From NCBI RefSeq assembly GCF_002735305.1, contig NZ_PDYG01000123.1, forward strand, positions 62,001 to 126,000: DNA of 64,000 nt, in the 5' to 3' direction. This document shows positions 37,685 through 46,454 of the stretch, piece after piece. A program made the position numbers and the translations under genes. The notes beneath the pieces are model-generated. The model ran no database searches. It was not told where the DNA came from and saw only the letters and a list, made by a program, of their open reading frames with translations. Within the stretch, counting starts at the first letter, position 1, and each line of letters opens with the position of its first letter. Source of the stretch: Agathobacter ruminis. GTDB taxonomy: Bacteria > Bacillota > Clostridia > Lachnospirales > Lachnospiraceae.

Positions 37685-39151
37685 TTATTCGGCAACCTCT
37701 TTCATATTTCCGGCAATCTGATGAATCTCTTCAAGCAATTCATTCATGTTCTGCAGTGCACCCATAGATGAATCACTGACTGAGAATGCAGTTTCGGTAG
37801 AAGCTGCAACTTCCTCACTGGTTGCGGAAAGGTTGCTGATATTGTCCATAATAATCTGACTTGCAGATTCAACACTGACAACCGAATTGGTAATACCGCT
37901 TACGCTTGCTGTCAGTTCGTCTGTATCAGACTTGATATTTTTGAGCATCTCTTCGGTCTCTTCGATCAATGCATTTTGCATATCTGCATATTCTGCGGAT
38001 TTTGCCATAGAACTTACAGCATTCTCCGCATCACTGGTCAGATGCTCGATGATGATGCCAATCTTTTCGGTTGCAAGACGGGTCTGTTCTGCGAGCTGGC
38101 GAATCTCATCCGCAACAACAGCAAAGCCTTTTCCCGCTTCTCCGGCACGCGCTGCCTCAATGGATGCATTCAAAGCCAAAAGGTTGGTCTGGCTGGAAAT
38201 GCCAAGGATCGTTCCTGTAATATCCTGAACGTCCTGGATGCTGTGATTGAGCTGTTCCGTGGTCTCACGGGTATCGCTGTTGATTTTAACCACTTCCTCC
38301 GCCTGCTCACGCAGCTTGTGAATCAGGACAACGCCCTCATCCACGGTCTCAATGGTTCTGTGTGAAATATCGTTCATGTTGCGTGCTTCTTCCGCAACAT
38401 TCTGGATGCTTCTCTGGATATCCGCAGTCTGACCGGTCTGCTGTTCAATCGCTTCAGCGGTCGTCTTGGAACTCTCGGAAATATCATAAATAGAACTGTG
38501 TGAAGTCTCCATACTCTGATTCAGATTGTCGGAAACTTCTTTTGCTTTTTCAAATTTATTGGTCAGGTCTGTAGCCAGATCTACCACAAGTCCTGCTGTC
38601 TTTGCCTGTGCTTCGGCACCCTTTTGCACTGCCTCAATGGTCTCCTTGCTCTGACGGCCCTGCATGATGGAAATCAATCCGGCCATGAAACATGCGATGA
38701 CGATAAATGTCACATGCAAAATATAATCACCCATCACAATCGTTCCGAATTTTACAAGTCCCAAGGTGTCATGCATCAGGGTTGCAATAACTGCCAAAGT
38801 TGAGCCGGCCAGCGTAATCTGTTTGCTTCCGAATACCATAACGGTAATCGCAATCGGAAAAGCGATGGCATAAATTCCGCTTTGACGATATACCGTCAAA
38901 GTCACCATGTAAAGTAATGCCAATCCACAGCAACAGATATGGCTGTACACTTCCGACTTGTCAAATTTCAAAAATGTGACATAGGCTGCAATTGCAAGCA
39001 CAACCGCCACAATCAGTAATGCGACATATTTTGGCTCCGGCCCCTTTGCCATAGAATACACGGTCGGAATCATCACTCCAATACAAAGCATAATTACCGC
39101 AAGCATTCCTCGTTGGTTTTTTTCAAACAAATGTCTTGTCTTGATATCCAT
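37685..39151 (-). CDS. Methyl-accepting chemotaxis protein with polytopic membrane sensor
   Basis: A 488-residue chemoreceptor. About six hydrophobic spans in the first 180 residues replace the usual large periplasmic ligand domain, with only short outer loops. No HAMP domain is obvious. The signalling hairpin tip is intact ([19 protein letters not shown] then [19 protein letters not shown]), with coiled coils and methylation regions to both sides. GGAGG is seven bases before the ATG. It is followed by luxS after 16 bases and preceded by pepF. Confidence 0.93.
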   Translation of the reverse strand: MDIKTRHLFEKNQRGMLAVIMLCIGVMIPTVYSMAKGPEPKYVALLIVAVVLAIAAYVTFLKFDKSEVYSHICCCGLALLYMVTLTVYRQSGIYAIAFPIAITVMVFGSKQITLAGSTLAVIATLMHDTLGLVKFGTIVMGDYILHVTFIVIACFMAGLISIMQGRQSKETIEAVQKGAEAQAKTAGLVVDLATDLTNKFEKAKEVSDNLNQSMETSHSSIYDISESSKTTAEAIEQQTGQTADIQRSIQNVAEEARNMNDISHRTIETVDEGVVLIHKLREQAEEVVKINSDTRETTEQLNHSIQDVQDITGTILGISSQTNLLALNASIEAARAGEAGKGFAVVADEIRQLAEQTRLATEKIGIIIEHLTSDAENAVSSMAKSAEYADMQNALIEETEEMLKNIKSDTDELTASVSGITNSVVSVESASQIIMDNISNLSATSEEVAASTETAFSVSDSSMGALQNMNELLEEIHQIAGNMKEVAE

Positions 39152-39186
39152 AAGAACATCCTCCTTGTCTGGCTAAAATAACATAA

Positions 39187-40989
39187 CTATTTCAGTTCCT
39201 TTTTGAACAATTGTAGATAATCCCCAAATACTTTCAATGCCGATTCCACAGGTTGTGGAGTGCTCAAATCGACTCCTGCTTCCCTCAATAATTCAATTGG
39301 ATCCTTTGAACATCCCCCGCAAAGGAAGTGATGAATATAACGTGTGGCAGCCTCCTGTCCGCCCTCCAAAATTAATTTTGCAAATGCTGTTGCAGCCGAA
39401 TAACCGGTTGCATATTGATAAACATAAAATGATGTGTAAAAATGTGGAATACGCATCCATTCGTGTCGCGTCTCATCATCTATGGTCAGATCCGGTCCGT
39501 AATATTGCTCAATGAGCTGTCCGTAGATTTCGTTCAATTCGGTCAGTGTCAACGCCTCATCGTTCCAGATTTTCTCATGAACGATTTTTTCAAATTCGGC
39601 AAACAGACATTGACGGAATACGGTTGCACGGAATCCTTCCAGATAATGATTGATCAGATACCTGCGTTCCTTTACATCGGCAGTTGTCATAAGCAGATAT
39701 TGCATCAGCAGATTCTCGTTACAGGTAGATGCAACTTCCGCGACAAAAATCAGGTAATCACTGTAGGTAATTGGCTGTGTTCGGTTGGAATAATACGAAT
39801 GAATCGCATGTCCCATCTCATGTGCCAGCGTAAACACGCTGTCCAGCGTGCCGTTGAAATTCAGGAGGACATACGGATGTGTGCCATATGCCGCCCAGGA
39901 ATATGCGCCGGAGCGCTTATTGGTATTTTCATATACATCAATCCAGCGGTTTTCAAATCCTTCCCGCATGATTTTGACATATTCTTCACCCATCGGTTCC
40001 ACCGCTTTGAGCACCAATTCCTTCGCTTCTTCAAAGGTATAGCGCTTCTCGCTGTTTTCCACGATTGGCACATAAAGGTCATAGGTATGTAATTCTTCGA
40101 CATCGAGAATCCGCTTACGTAAAGACACATATTCATGCATCTTCGGCAGATTTCGATGCACGGTTTCAATCAGTTGATCATAGACCGATTCCGGAATGTT
40201 TCCATCATCCAGATGCATCGCCCGGGTCGAATGATACCTGCGGCTCTTCGCAAAATATTTTTCCCCGCGCAGATGGCTTGTATATGTCGTGGCAAGTGTA
40301 TTTCCCCACTGCTTAAACGAACCGTACAGACTCTCATATGCAGCCTTGCGAACACTTCTCTCTGAATTTTCAAGCAACTGACCAAAGGTGCCATGTGTCA
40401 CGGCAAGCCGGTTGCCTTCCACATCGCGAATGGACGGGAATTTGATATCCGCATTGTTAAACATTTCAAAAATATTCGAAGGTGCGGATTTTAGTTCATT
40501 TGCATTTGCCAGCAATGCTTCCTCCGCTGCCGAAAGCACATGTTCCTTTTTCCGAAGCTGTTCGGACAATGCCCTCTCGTAAGCCGCAAGCTTGGGCTCA
40601 TTTTCCAGAAAGCCTTTCAGTACATCCTCCGGTATTTTCAAAATTTCCGGAGAGGCAAATGCCGTCGCCGATGAAAAAATCATAAGCGCGTTGTCAGCCT
40701 TGGCCGCCATCGCCTGATATTTTGCCACAGTCGTATCCTGATGAAACCGCTCATTTGCATAAACCACAAGACGGTTCACATAATAGGTCATCTCATCATA
40801 CTGTTCAAAATAACGAAGCAGATTTCCGGAATCCTTGCCAAGATTTCCATCCAGATCTTTCATGGCATCCGCCAGAGAAACCAGTTTCCGGTATTCCTCC
40901 TCCCAAAGCTCGTCTGTCTCATACATATCCTCGAGACACCATTGAAATTGCTCATCAATTTCACTTCGCTTTTTAATCTCGCCTGCCAT
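39187..40989 (-). CDS. pepF: Oligoendopeptidase F
   Basis: A 600-residue cytoplasmic M3 zinc metallopeptidase that degrades short peptides. The zinc motif is TLAHEMGHAIHSYY with H390, E391 and H394; the third ligand region and the conserved FYVYQYATGYSAA follow. Full length for PepF. AGGAG precedes the ATG. Probably co-transcribed with arcC upstream (23-base gap) and the chemoreceptor downstream. Confidence 0.96.
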   Translation of the reverse strand: MAGEIKKRSEIDEQFQWCLEDMYETDELWEEEYRKLVSLADAMKDLDGNLGKDSGNLLRYFEQYDEMTYYVNRLVVYANERFHQDTTVAKYQAMAAKADNALMIFSSATAFASPEILKIPEDVLKGFLENEPKLAAYERALSEQLRKKEHVLSAAEEALLANANELKSAPSNIFEMFNNADIKFPSIRDVEGNRLAVTHGTFGQLLENSERSVRKAAYESLYGSFKQWGNTLATTYTSHLRGEKYFAKSRRYHSTRAMHLDDGNIPESVYDQLIETVHRNLPKMHEYVSLRKRILDVEELHTYDLYVPIVENSEKRYTFEEAKELVLKAVEPMGEEYVKIMREGFENRWIDVYENTNKRSGAYSWAAYGTHPYVLLNFNGTLDSVFTLAHEMGHAIHSYYSNRTQPITYSDYLIFVAEVASTCNENLLMQYLLMTTADVKERRYLINHYLEGFRATVFRQCLFAEFEKIVHEKIWNDEALTLTELNEIYGQLIEQYYGPDLTIDDETRHEWMRIPHFYTSFYVYQYATGYSAATAFAKLILEGGQEAATRYIHHFLCGGCSKDPIELLREAGVDLSTPQPVESALKVFGDYLQLFKKELK

Positions 40990-41012
40990 AAGTATCTCCT
41001 ATTTTTTGTTGT

Positions 41013-41945
41013 CTATTTTTTGATCAGGGTTCCCATACCGCCGGTAAGCTGAGCCCCGTTCTTGTTCAATTTCGTAATCAGCGTACTGCGGATCGCAGAC
41101 TCTCCGATAAATCCGATGGCCGCTTCAATCTTCGGTGCCATGGTTCCTTCATGGAATTCTCCCGCATCGAGATATTTCTGTGCATCTGCCAGATTCAATG
41201 TATCCAGTTCCACCTGATCGTCTGTTCCGTAATTCAGGCAAACTTTATCTACTCCGGTCAGAATGACAAGCATATCTGCATCCAAAAGTTCCGCAAGCTT
41301 TCCTGCCGCCAGGTCCTTCTCAATTACCGCACTCGCACCTTTTAAGTGGTTTCCCTGTGACAAAACAGGGATTCCGCCGCCTCCGCATGCAATTACAATC
41401 TGGTCTGCGTCGCAAAGTGCACGAATTGCATCGATTTCCACAATATCAATCGGCTTCGGTGCCGCAACGATTCTGCGATAACCACCTTCTACCGGTGTCA
41501 CATGATTGCCCTTCTGCTCCTCTGCATCAGCTTCTTCCTTGGTAAGCAAACGGCCAATCACTTTGGTCGGATGATAAAATGCCTCATCATACGGATCTAC
41601 CACAACCTGTGTCAGCACCGTGCTGACCGGCTTATAAATTCCGCGGTTCAACAGTTCCGTACGGATTGCCGACTGCAAATCGTATCCGATATATCCCTGG
41701 CTCATCGCTGAGCATACGGCAGTCGGTGTATTGGTATATTCCGGGTAAAGTTTTGCAAATTCGCTCATTGCAGTATGGATCATTCCCACCTGCGGTCCGT
41801 TGCTGTGTGTAATCACAACCTGGTAATCATCGCGAATAAAATCCGCGATTGCGGCAGCCGAACGTTTTGCCGCCTCCTGCTGCTCCGGAAGCGTGCTGCC
41901 GAGGGCTTCATGCCCGAGAGCGATTACAATTCTTTTTTTCTTCAT
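41013..41945 (-). CDS. arcC: Carbamate kinase
   Basis: A 310-residue amino-acid-kinase-family enzyme that makes ATP from carbamoyl phosphate. Family signatures are visible: IVIALGHEALG, THSNGPQVGM, VIACGGGGIPV and the C-terminal GFIGESAIRSTLITKL and GGMGTLI. Note ALGHEALG where most members have ALGGNALL or GGNA-type glycines. The partners arcA and arcB are not in the window. AGGAGGTATAAGGA precedes the ATG. It lies in an operon with GtrA and pepF. Confidence 0.93.
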   Translation of the reverse strand: MKKKRIVIALGHEALGSTLPEQQEAAKRSAAAIADFIRDDYQVVITHSNGPQVGMIHTAMSEFAKLYPEYTNTPTAVCSAMSQGYIGYDLQSAIRTELLNRGIYKPVSTVLTQVVVDPYDEAFYHPTKVIGRLLTKEEADAEEQKGNHVTPVEGGYRRIVAAPKPIDIVEIDAIRALCDADQIVIACGGGGIPVLSQGNHLKGASAVIEKDLAAGKLAELLDADMLVILTGVDKVCLNYGTDDQVELDTLNLADAQKYLDAGEFHEGTMAPKIEAAIGFIGESAIRSTLITKLNKNGAQLTGGMGTLIKK

Positions 41946-41960
41946 TCCTTATACCTCCTG

Positions 41961-42350
41961 TTACTCCAAAAACACTTTTCTGGAGATAAAATTAAAGACA
42001 GAAACAATGATACTCGCCAAAATTTTCGCAAACAGATAATAGACCATCATCTGTTCTACAACAATCCACATAATCATCTGATTCAGTCCAAGTCCAATCA
42101 ATGACAGTGCTATAAAAATTCCCATTTCCGCCCAGCGGTTCATGCCCTCTTTCCCGCGGAAAACAAATCTCATACTCAAAACATAATTCAGCAAGGTCGA
42201 CAAAATAAACGAAATCGCACTTGAATTAAAATATTCCAGGCTCGTAAATTCGGTCAAGATAATCAAAAGACCATAATCCACCGCAAAGCAGGTAACCCCG
42301 ACTGCACTGAACCTGGCAATCTGATAAATCAGCCTTTTTATTTTTCTCAT
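41961..42350 (-). CDS. GtrA-like membrane protein
   Basis: A 129-residue protein with four hydrophobic spans, typical of the GtrA/DPMS family (FSAVGVTCFAVDYGLLIIL, NYVLSMRFVF, final NFISRKVFLE). Relatives help move lipid-linked sugars across the membrane or act next to glycosyltransferases. No glycosyltransferase is adjacent here. GAGG lies seven bases before the ATG. First gene of the probable operon running to 36.2 kb. Confidence 0.9.
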   Translation of the reverse strand: MRKIKRLIYQIARFSAVGVTCFAVDYGLLIILTEFTSLEYFNSSAISFILSTLLNYVLSMRFVFRGKEGMNRWAEMGIFIALSLIGLGLNQMIMWIVVEQMMVYYLFAKILASIIVSVFNFISRKVFLE

Positions 42351-42422
42351 ATTTTCCTCAATCTTGTTCTCTTCGTACTGTCAAGGTTCTTCCCCCGAGA
42401 AATACATATAACTTGACACTTT

Positions 42423-42451
42423 ATTATATCCGATTTCATGCTTTACATCAA
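42423..42451 (-). promoter_or_regulatory. Promoter of the GtrA-arcC-pepF operon
   Basis: On the minus strand TTGATG (complement of 42446-42451), 17-base spacer, TATAAT (complement of 42423-42428), about 70 bases before the GtrA start. Confidence 0.72.
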
Positions 42452-42511
42452 GAATCTCCATAAAAGTTATCGCCCAAAAGTCCCATTTTTAGCGTACGGC
42501 CCGGAGCGCAC

Positions 42512-42541
42512 AAAAAAAGCTGCGCTATTGCGCAGCTTTTA
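42512..42541 (-). terminator. htrA terminator
   Basis: Stem AAGCTGCGC with GCGCAGCTT, four-base loop, seven T residues on the minus strand. It begins 11 bases past the htrA stop. Confidence 0.92.
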
Positions 42542-42551
42542 AGATGTCTGG

Positions 42552-43913
42552 TTAGTTGATATTTGCAGTGGCGGTACTGCCGAGTGTGACGGTGACCGTC
42601 TGTTCTTTGTATTCGCCCTTCTTGTTGGCACGTGAGATTACAATGTCAACCTTCGTGTCGGCAGAATAGTATGCGATGAGTTCCTTGAGTGCTGTCATCG
42701 TATAGATTTTCTGGCCATCGAATGCAGTCAGAATATCGCCCTCCTGAAGACCTGCCTTGTCTGCAGCAGAACCGGACATTACTTTGTAGATATAGATACC
42801 TTCCGGCATATTATAGGCCTGTGCGACACTTGAAGAAATTGGCTGTCCCTGGATACCAAGGTAGGCACTCTCACTTTCATCAACCTTCTCACGGGTAATC
42901 AGCTGCTCGATGATTGGCCATGCATCCTCCATCGGGATGGCAAATCCGAAGCCTTCCACACTGGTGTCGGAATATTTTGCGGAATTGATTCCGATGACTT
43001 CTCCGGAAGCATTGATCAATGCACCGCCGGAATTACCAGGGTTGATGGCTGCATCGGTCTGAATCAGATTGTCATTGGTGATGGCAACATCGCTGCCTTC
43101 TCCCGCCACGGTGATCTCACGGTCGAGTGCACTGATGACACCGGTGGTAACGGACTGTCCGTAACCAAGGGCATTGCCGATGGCAATGGCGGTCTCTCCG
43201 ACAGAGAGTTTGGTGGAGTCCCCTACGGAAGCGACTCTGATTGCTTTTAGGGTATCTGCATCAATGTCCGATAAAGCAACCTGCACAACCGCAAGATCTT
43301 TTGCTTCATAGGTACCTTTTACGGTTGCGTTGACGCTGGTTCCGTTTACAAATTGTACGGATAAAGTCTTGGCACCGCTGACCACATGGTTGTTGGTTGC
43401 AATATATAAATTGTCATCCGACTGGGCAACAATGATACCGGAACCGGCACTCTCACTGTCATAGGACTGAGACTGACCAAACATGCCGGTATAAGTGGTT
43501 GTGCTGTAATTGGTGATTGCAACAATGCTTGGCATCACCGCATCCACAACAGAGGATACATCAACTGCTTTCAAATTTGATGTCTTTACTGCTGCTACCG
43601 CGCCATCCTTGTAATCGCTGTTGTCTGCGGAAGCATGATTTGCTTTGATTGAATCGCTGTCATTTGTCTCTTCATTTTGTGTCAAAAACGGAAGGTCGAG
43701 TAAATGGAATCCTGCATAGCTGACTCCCGTGAAGGTTGCACCGCCAATCATTCCGATGAGCAATGCACCGACAACCGTCTTTGCAATAAAACGCTTCCAT
43801 CCGCTCTGTGTCTTTTTCTTTGGCTCTGCAAGTACAAAATTCGGTTGTACCTGCTGATATTCCTGCAGGTTGTTATATTCCTGTCGATTCATATCCTGAT
43901 GATTAAAGTCCAT
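42552..43913 (-). CDS. htrA: HtrA/DegP-type membrane serine protease
   Basis: A 453-residue S1C protease. A polar N-terminus of about 40 residues is cytoplasmic, one span follows (FIAKTVVGALLIGMIGGATF), then the trypsin-like domain with H176 (ATNNHVVSG), D206 (YEAKDLAVV) and S295 (NPGNSGGALI), and a single PDZ domain near 345-440 (YLGIQGQPISS ... LQEGDILTAFDGQKI). It degrades misfolded exported proteins. GGAGG is eight bases before the ATG. Two palindromes overlap its promoter region. Confidence 0.95.
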   Translation of the reverse strand: MDFNHQDMNRQEYNNLQEYQQVQPNFVLAEPKKKTQSGWKRFIAKTVVGALLIGMIGGATFTGVSYAGFHLLDLPFLTQNEETNDSDSIKANHASADNSDYKDGAVAAVKTSNLKAVDVSSVVDAVMPSIVAITNYSTTTYTGMFGQSQSYDSESAGSGIIVAQSDDNLYIATNNHVVSGAKTLSVQFVNGTSVNATVKGTYEAKDLAVVQVALSDIDADTLKAIRVASVGDSTKLSVGETAIAIGNALGYGQSVTTGVISALDREITVAGEGSDVAITNDNLIQTDAAINPGNSGGALINASGEVIGINSAKYSDTSVEGFGFAIPMEDAWPIIEQLITREKVDESESAYLGIQGQPISSSVAQAYNMPEGIYIYKVMSGSAADKAGLQEGDILTAFDGQKIYTMTALKELIAYYSADTKVDIVISRANKKGEYKEQTVTVTLGSTATANIN

Positions 43914-43931
43914 AATATAACCTCCTAATAA

Positions 43932-43958
43932 AACGCTTGTAATGATCTTACAAGCGTT
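43932..43958. promoter_or_regulatory. Palindromic operator candidate over the htrA promoter
   Basis: Perfect 11-base arms, AACGCTTGTAA (43932-43942) and TTACAAGCGTT (43948-43958), with a five-base centre. It spans the -10 box and start point of the htrA promoter, so RNA would begin inside it; that favours a protein-binding site over an RNA hairpin. Confidence 0.65.
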
Positions 43959-43972
43959 ATCTTAGTCTTCAA
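43945..43972 (-). promoter_or_regulatory. htrA promoter
   Basis: On the minus strand TTGAAG (complement of 43967-43972), 16-base spacer, TAAGAT (complement of 43945-43950). Confidence 0.6.
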
Positions 43973-43980
43973 CTGTGAAG

Positions 43981-43998
43981 AAATTGTGTTCACAATTT
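43981..43998. promoter_or_regulatory. Second palindrome upstream of htrA
   Basis: AAATTGTG (43981-43988), TT, CACAATTT (43991-43998): a perfect 18-base palindrome eight bases upstream of the htrA -35 box and 16 bases after the next gene's stop. It has no T tract, so an operator is more likely than a terminator. Confidence 0.5.
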
Positions 43999-44014
43999 GA
44001 AAAAAATATGTTTT

Positions 44015-45235
44015 TTATAAAATAATACCGTTTTGCTGCAACAGTGCACGCGCTGATTCAACCGAATCCACGCCTGTAGCATTCTTGATTGGCGCAAATT
44101 CCTTGCTTCGCTCCACCTCAATCGGCAGGCAGTCGTCCATCAGGTAGACCATGTCTAGAATCAAGGTCTCAAATTTATAGGCATTTGGGGTCTCCGGTTT
44201 CACGGAATTGCCGTTCTCGTCGAGATAAGGCACTTTTTTCTCCACAATATGAAGTGGCATCTGACGATCGGAAATGGCAAACAATTTGTCCAGGCGGAAC
44301 AGATAATTCAGAATCACGCCGAATCCGTACTGCAATGATCCGTTTGGATTCTTTGCCTCTGCCATCTCATCGGTCAGTTCATAATATTCCACGATGGATG
44401 GTTTGCCATCCTCGAGACAGATTGCACCAACCTTCTCATGCGGGTCCGCTTTCTGCACACATTTCGCACCGCTGACACGGCCCGATTCAATGACAGCACC
44501 TACGAAGACAGGATCTGCGATCTGCTGAAGCACATTGTCTACTGCAAATACATTGAGCCATTCGACGCCCTTTTCTTTTAAATCCGCATCGAGTCCAGCT
44601 CTCATCAGAGACGAGAACCATCCTCCGTTTCCGTTTGGACTCATGGCAAGGGAATCTTCACTTTCTACAAGAACATTGCCCTCAAAGTCTACGGCCGGAA
44701 CCATCTCCTGTACAAAAAATTTCACGAAATCAGAATCATATCCGAAATAATCATGCGCTTCAAAAAATGCTCTCGTATCCGCATCATTTTTGTCTGATGT
44801 CATAATATAAAGCGGCACCGGTACACCTGCAGCATCGGTCACCTTCTTCAGGTTTGCAATCAGCTGCTCGAAAATATAGAGTTCTCTGGTGATTCCGACA
44901 TTGTACATGCCCTTTGCCTTGTCAAACCCAAGACGGGTGCCCTGTCCGCCGGCCAGAAGAATTGCTCCGACTTTGCACTGCCTGATTGCCTCGAGACCAA
45001 CTGCATAGAAGCGGTCATGATTTGCTTCCACCTCTGCAAGTTCCATCGCACCAAGCGGTGAAAATGTTCCTCTTTGATTCTCTTTGTGATGAATCATGTC
45101 CAGATAGGACCAGTTCATCTGTTCCAGCTGATTTGCCAGACGCTCCGGCACTTCCTGCGTCAACACATTCTGCAAATATTTCTGATTGGTTGATGCTACT
45201 TTTTCTTTTACAAATTCATTTACCAAACGATTCAT
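44015..45235 (-). CDS. UDP-N-acetylhexosamine / UDP-sugar pyrophosphorylase (UAP1-like)
   Basis: A 406-residue nucleotidyltransferase of the eukaryote-like UDPGP family that joins UTP and a sugar-1-phosphate. The nucleotide motif AILLAGGQGTRLGFDKAKGM is near residue 100, followed by YIMTSDKND, LAMSPNGNGGWF and VDNVLQQIADPVFVG. Substrate is likely N-acetylglucosamine- or N-acetylgalactosamine-1-phosphate. The ATG at 45235 has GAGGACAGG upstream. It follows the LytR-CpsA-Psr gene by 28 bases, and a phosphohexomutase lies one gene further up, so precursor supply for envelope glycans is a plausible role. Confidence 0.9.
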   Translation of the reverse strand: MNRLVNEFVKEKVASTNQKYLQNVLTQEVPERLANQLEQMNWSYLDMIHHKENQRGTFSPLGAMELAEVEANHDRFYAVGLEAIRQCKVGAILLAGGQGTRLGFDKAKGMYNVGITRELYIFEQLIANLKKVTDAAGVPVPLYIMTSDKNDADTRAFFEAHDYFGYDSDFVKFFVQEMVPAVDFEGNVLVESEDSLAMSPNGNGGWFSSLMRAGLDADLKEKGVEWLNVFAVDNVLQQIADPVFVGAVIESGRVSGAKCVQKADPHEKVGAICLEDGKPSIVEYYELTDEMAEAKNPNGSLQYGFGVILNYLFRLDKLFAISDRQMPLHIVEKKVPYLDENGNSVKPETPNAYKFETLILDMVYLMDDCLPIEVERSKEFAPIKNATGVDSVESARALLQQNGIIL

Positions 45236-45263
45236 TTCCTGTCCTCTTTTTGTCCCGATTGGC

Positions 45264-46439
45264 TTATTGCGCCGGCTGATCCTTAAAATAGGTGCCGTCC
45301 GCGCCAATTGTATTATTGTAACGGCTGATATCCATCGCATCTTCCTCCGACCGGATGCCGCTCATATTGATAATCGCATTATTGGTAGAGGATACGGATG
45401 CAGATACATGATATCCTTCCTCTCCAAACAAAAATTCATGTAGTTTCGAAACATTGGTCTCGAGCGTACATGGAACCACCACCGATCCCAGGCCATCCAG
45501 TCTCGGAGTTGCCACCGTAAACGGGAATCCTGTGGAGGCGGTAATCTGAAATGCGGATGCATTCTTTGCCAACGACAGTAACTGCTTTAAACTCAGTGAA
45601 GTCGCAATATCATCAAATGTGTCATTGCAGATGGAAAGCAATGTTGCCACATCCGCTGTTTTCACCTTATCGAGCATCGCCTGCAGCACAATTCTCTGAC
45701 GCGACGTGCGCAGGAAATCGTCTCCTGCCGTCTTACGGATACGCGCATAGCAAACAGCCTGCGTGCCGTCGAGATGCATCACTCCGGAGCCTGACAGATG
45801 AGAGGTATCCTTACCTGTCACATTGTCGACATCCCGCAGATAAGTGTTGAGCAGGCCGACTTCCTCCGCGGTGACGTTCAGTTCAAGCCCGCCAAGGTCG
45901 TCGATGACTTCCACCAAAGCAGCCCAGTCCACGCACAGATAGTCCGTGATATTCAAATCCAGATTGCTGTTTAACATTGCGACAGCCTGCTGCGCTCCGC
46001 CATTTGAGAATGCGGAATTGGCTTTTTTGTATTTGCCGTCACCGATATGCAAAACCGTATCGCGGAATACCGATACCAGTTTTACTTCTTTTGTATCATG
46101 ATTGATGCTTGCAATCATGATGGTATCCGAATTGCCACCGGTATAATTTCCGGCACTGCGGTTATCGAGTCCAAAGAGCGCAATATTCTGATAACCCTTC
46201 ATTGTCTCCATGGACTCGTCCGCAATATCTTTGTTGATTCCGGCATCCTTTTCGGAAAACTTTTTAAAATTAATTTTGCCAATCAAACTGATGACATAAA
46301 TACCGATCAATACAACGGCCAGTATCATCACTTCCGTGAAGAATACCGCTATTTTGCGCTTTCTTTTTTTCTGTTTGCGCAGTTGTTGCCTTCTCCGCTC
46401 CTCATAGCGCCTGTTCCCCGTTCTATTGTATGTTGCCAT
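45264..46439 (-). CDS. LytR-CpsA-Psr family glycopolymer ligase
   Basis: A 391-residue membrane-anchored enzyme of the LCP family, which attaches lipid-linked glycopolymers to peptidoglycan. A very basic N-terminus (RRYEERRRQQLRKQKKRKRK) is followed by one span and the outer LCP domain: LFGLDNRSAG, SDTIMIASINHDTKEVKLVS with VFRDT, HLDGTQAVCYARIRKT and FLRTSRQRIVLQAML. The arginines that bind pyrophosphate are retained. It lies between the phosphohexomutase and UDP-sugar pyrophosphorylase genes. Confidence 0.95.
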   Translation of the reverse strand: MATYNRTGNRRYEERRRQQLRKQKKRKRKIAVFFTEVMILAVVLIGIYVISLIGKINFKKFSEKDAGINKDIADESMETMKGYQNIALFGLDNRSAGNYTGGNSDTIMIASINHDTKEVKLVSVFRDTVLHIGDGKYKKANSAFSNGGAQQAVAMLNSNLDLNITDYLCVDWAALVEVIDDLGGLELNVTAEEVGLLNTYLRDVDNVTGKDTSHLSGSGVMHLDGTQAVCYARIRKTAGDDFLRTSRQRIVLQAMLDKVKTADVATLLSICNDTFDDIATSLSLKQLLSLAKNASAFQITASTGFPFTVATPRLDGLGSVVVPCTLETNVSKLHEFLFGEEGYHVSASVSSTNNAIINMSGIRSEEDAMDISRYNNTIGADGTYFKDQPAQ

Positions 46440-46454
46440 ATTGCCAAATTCCTT

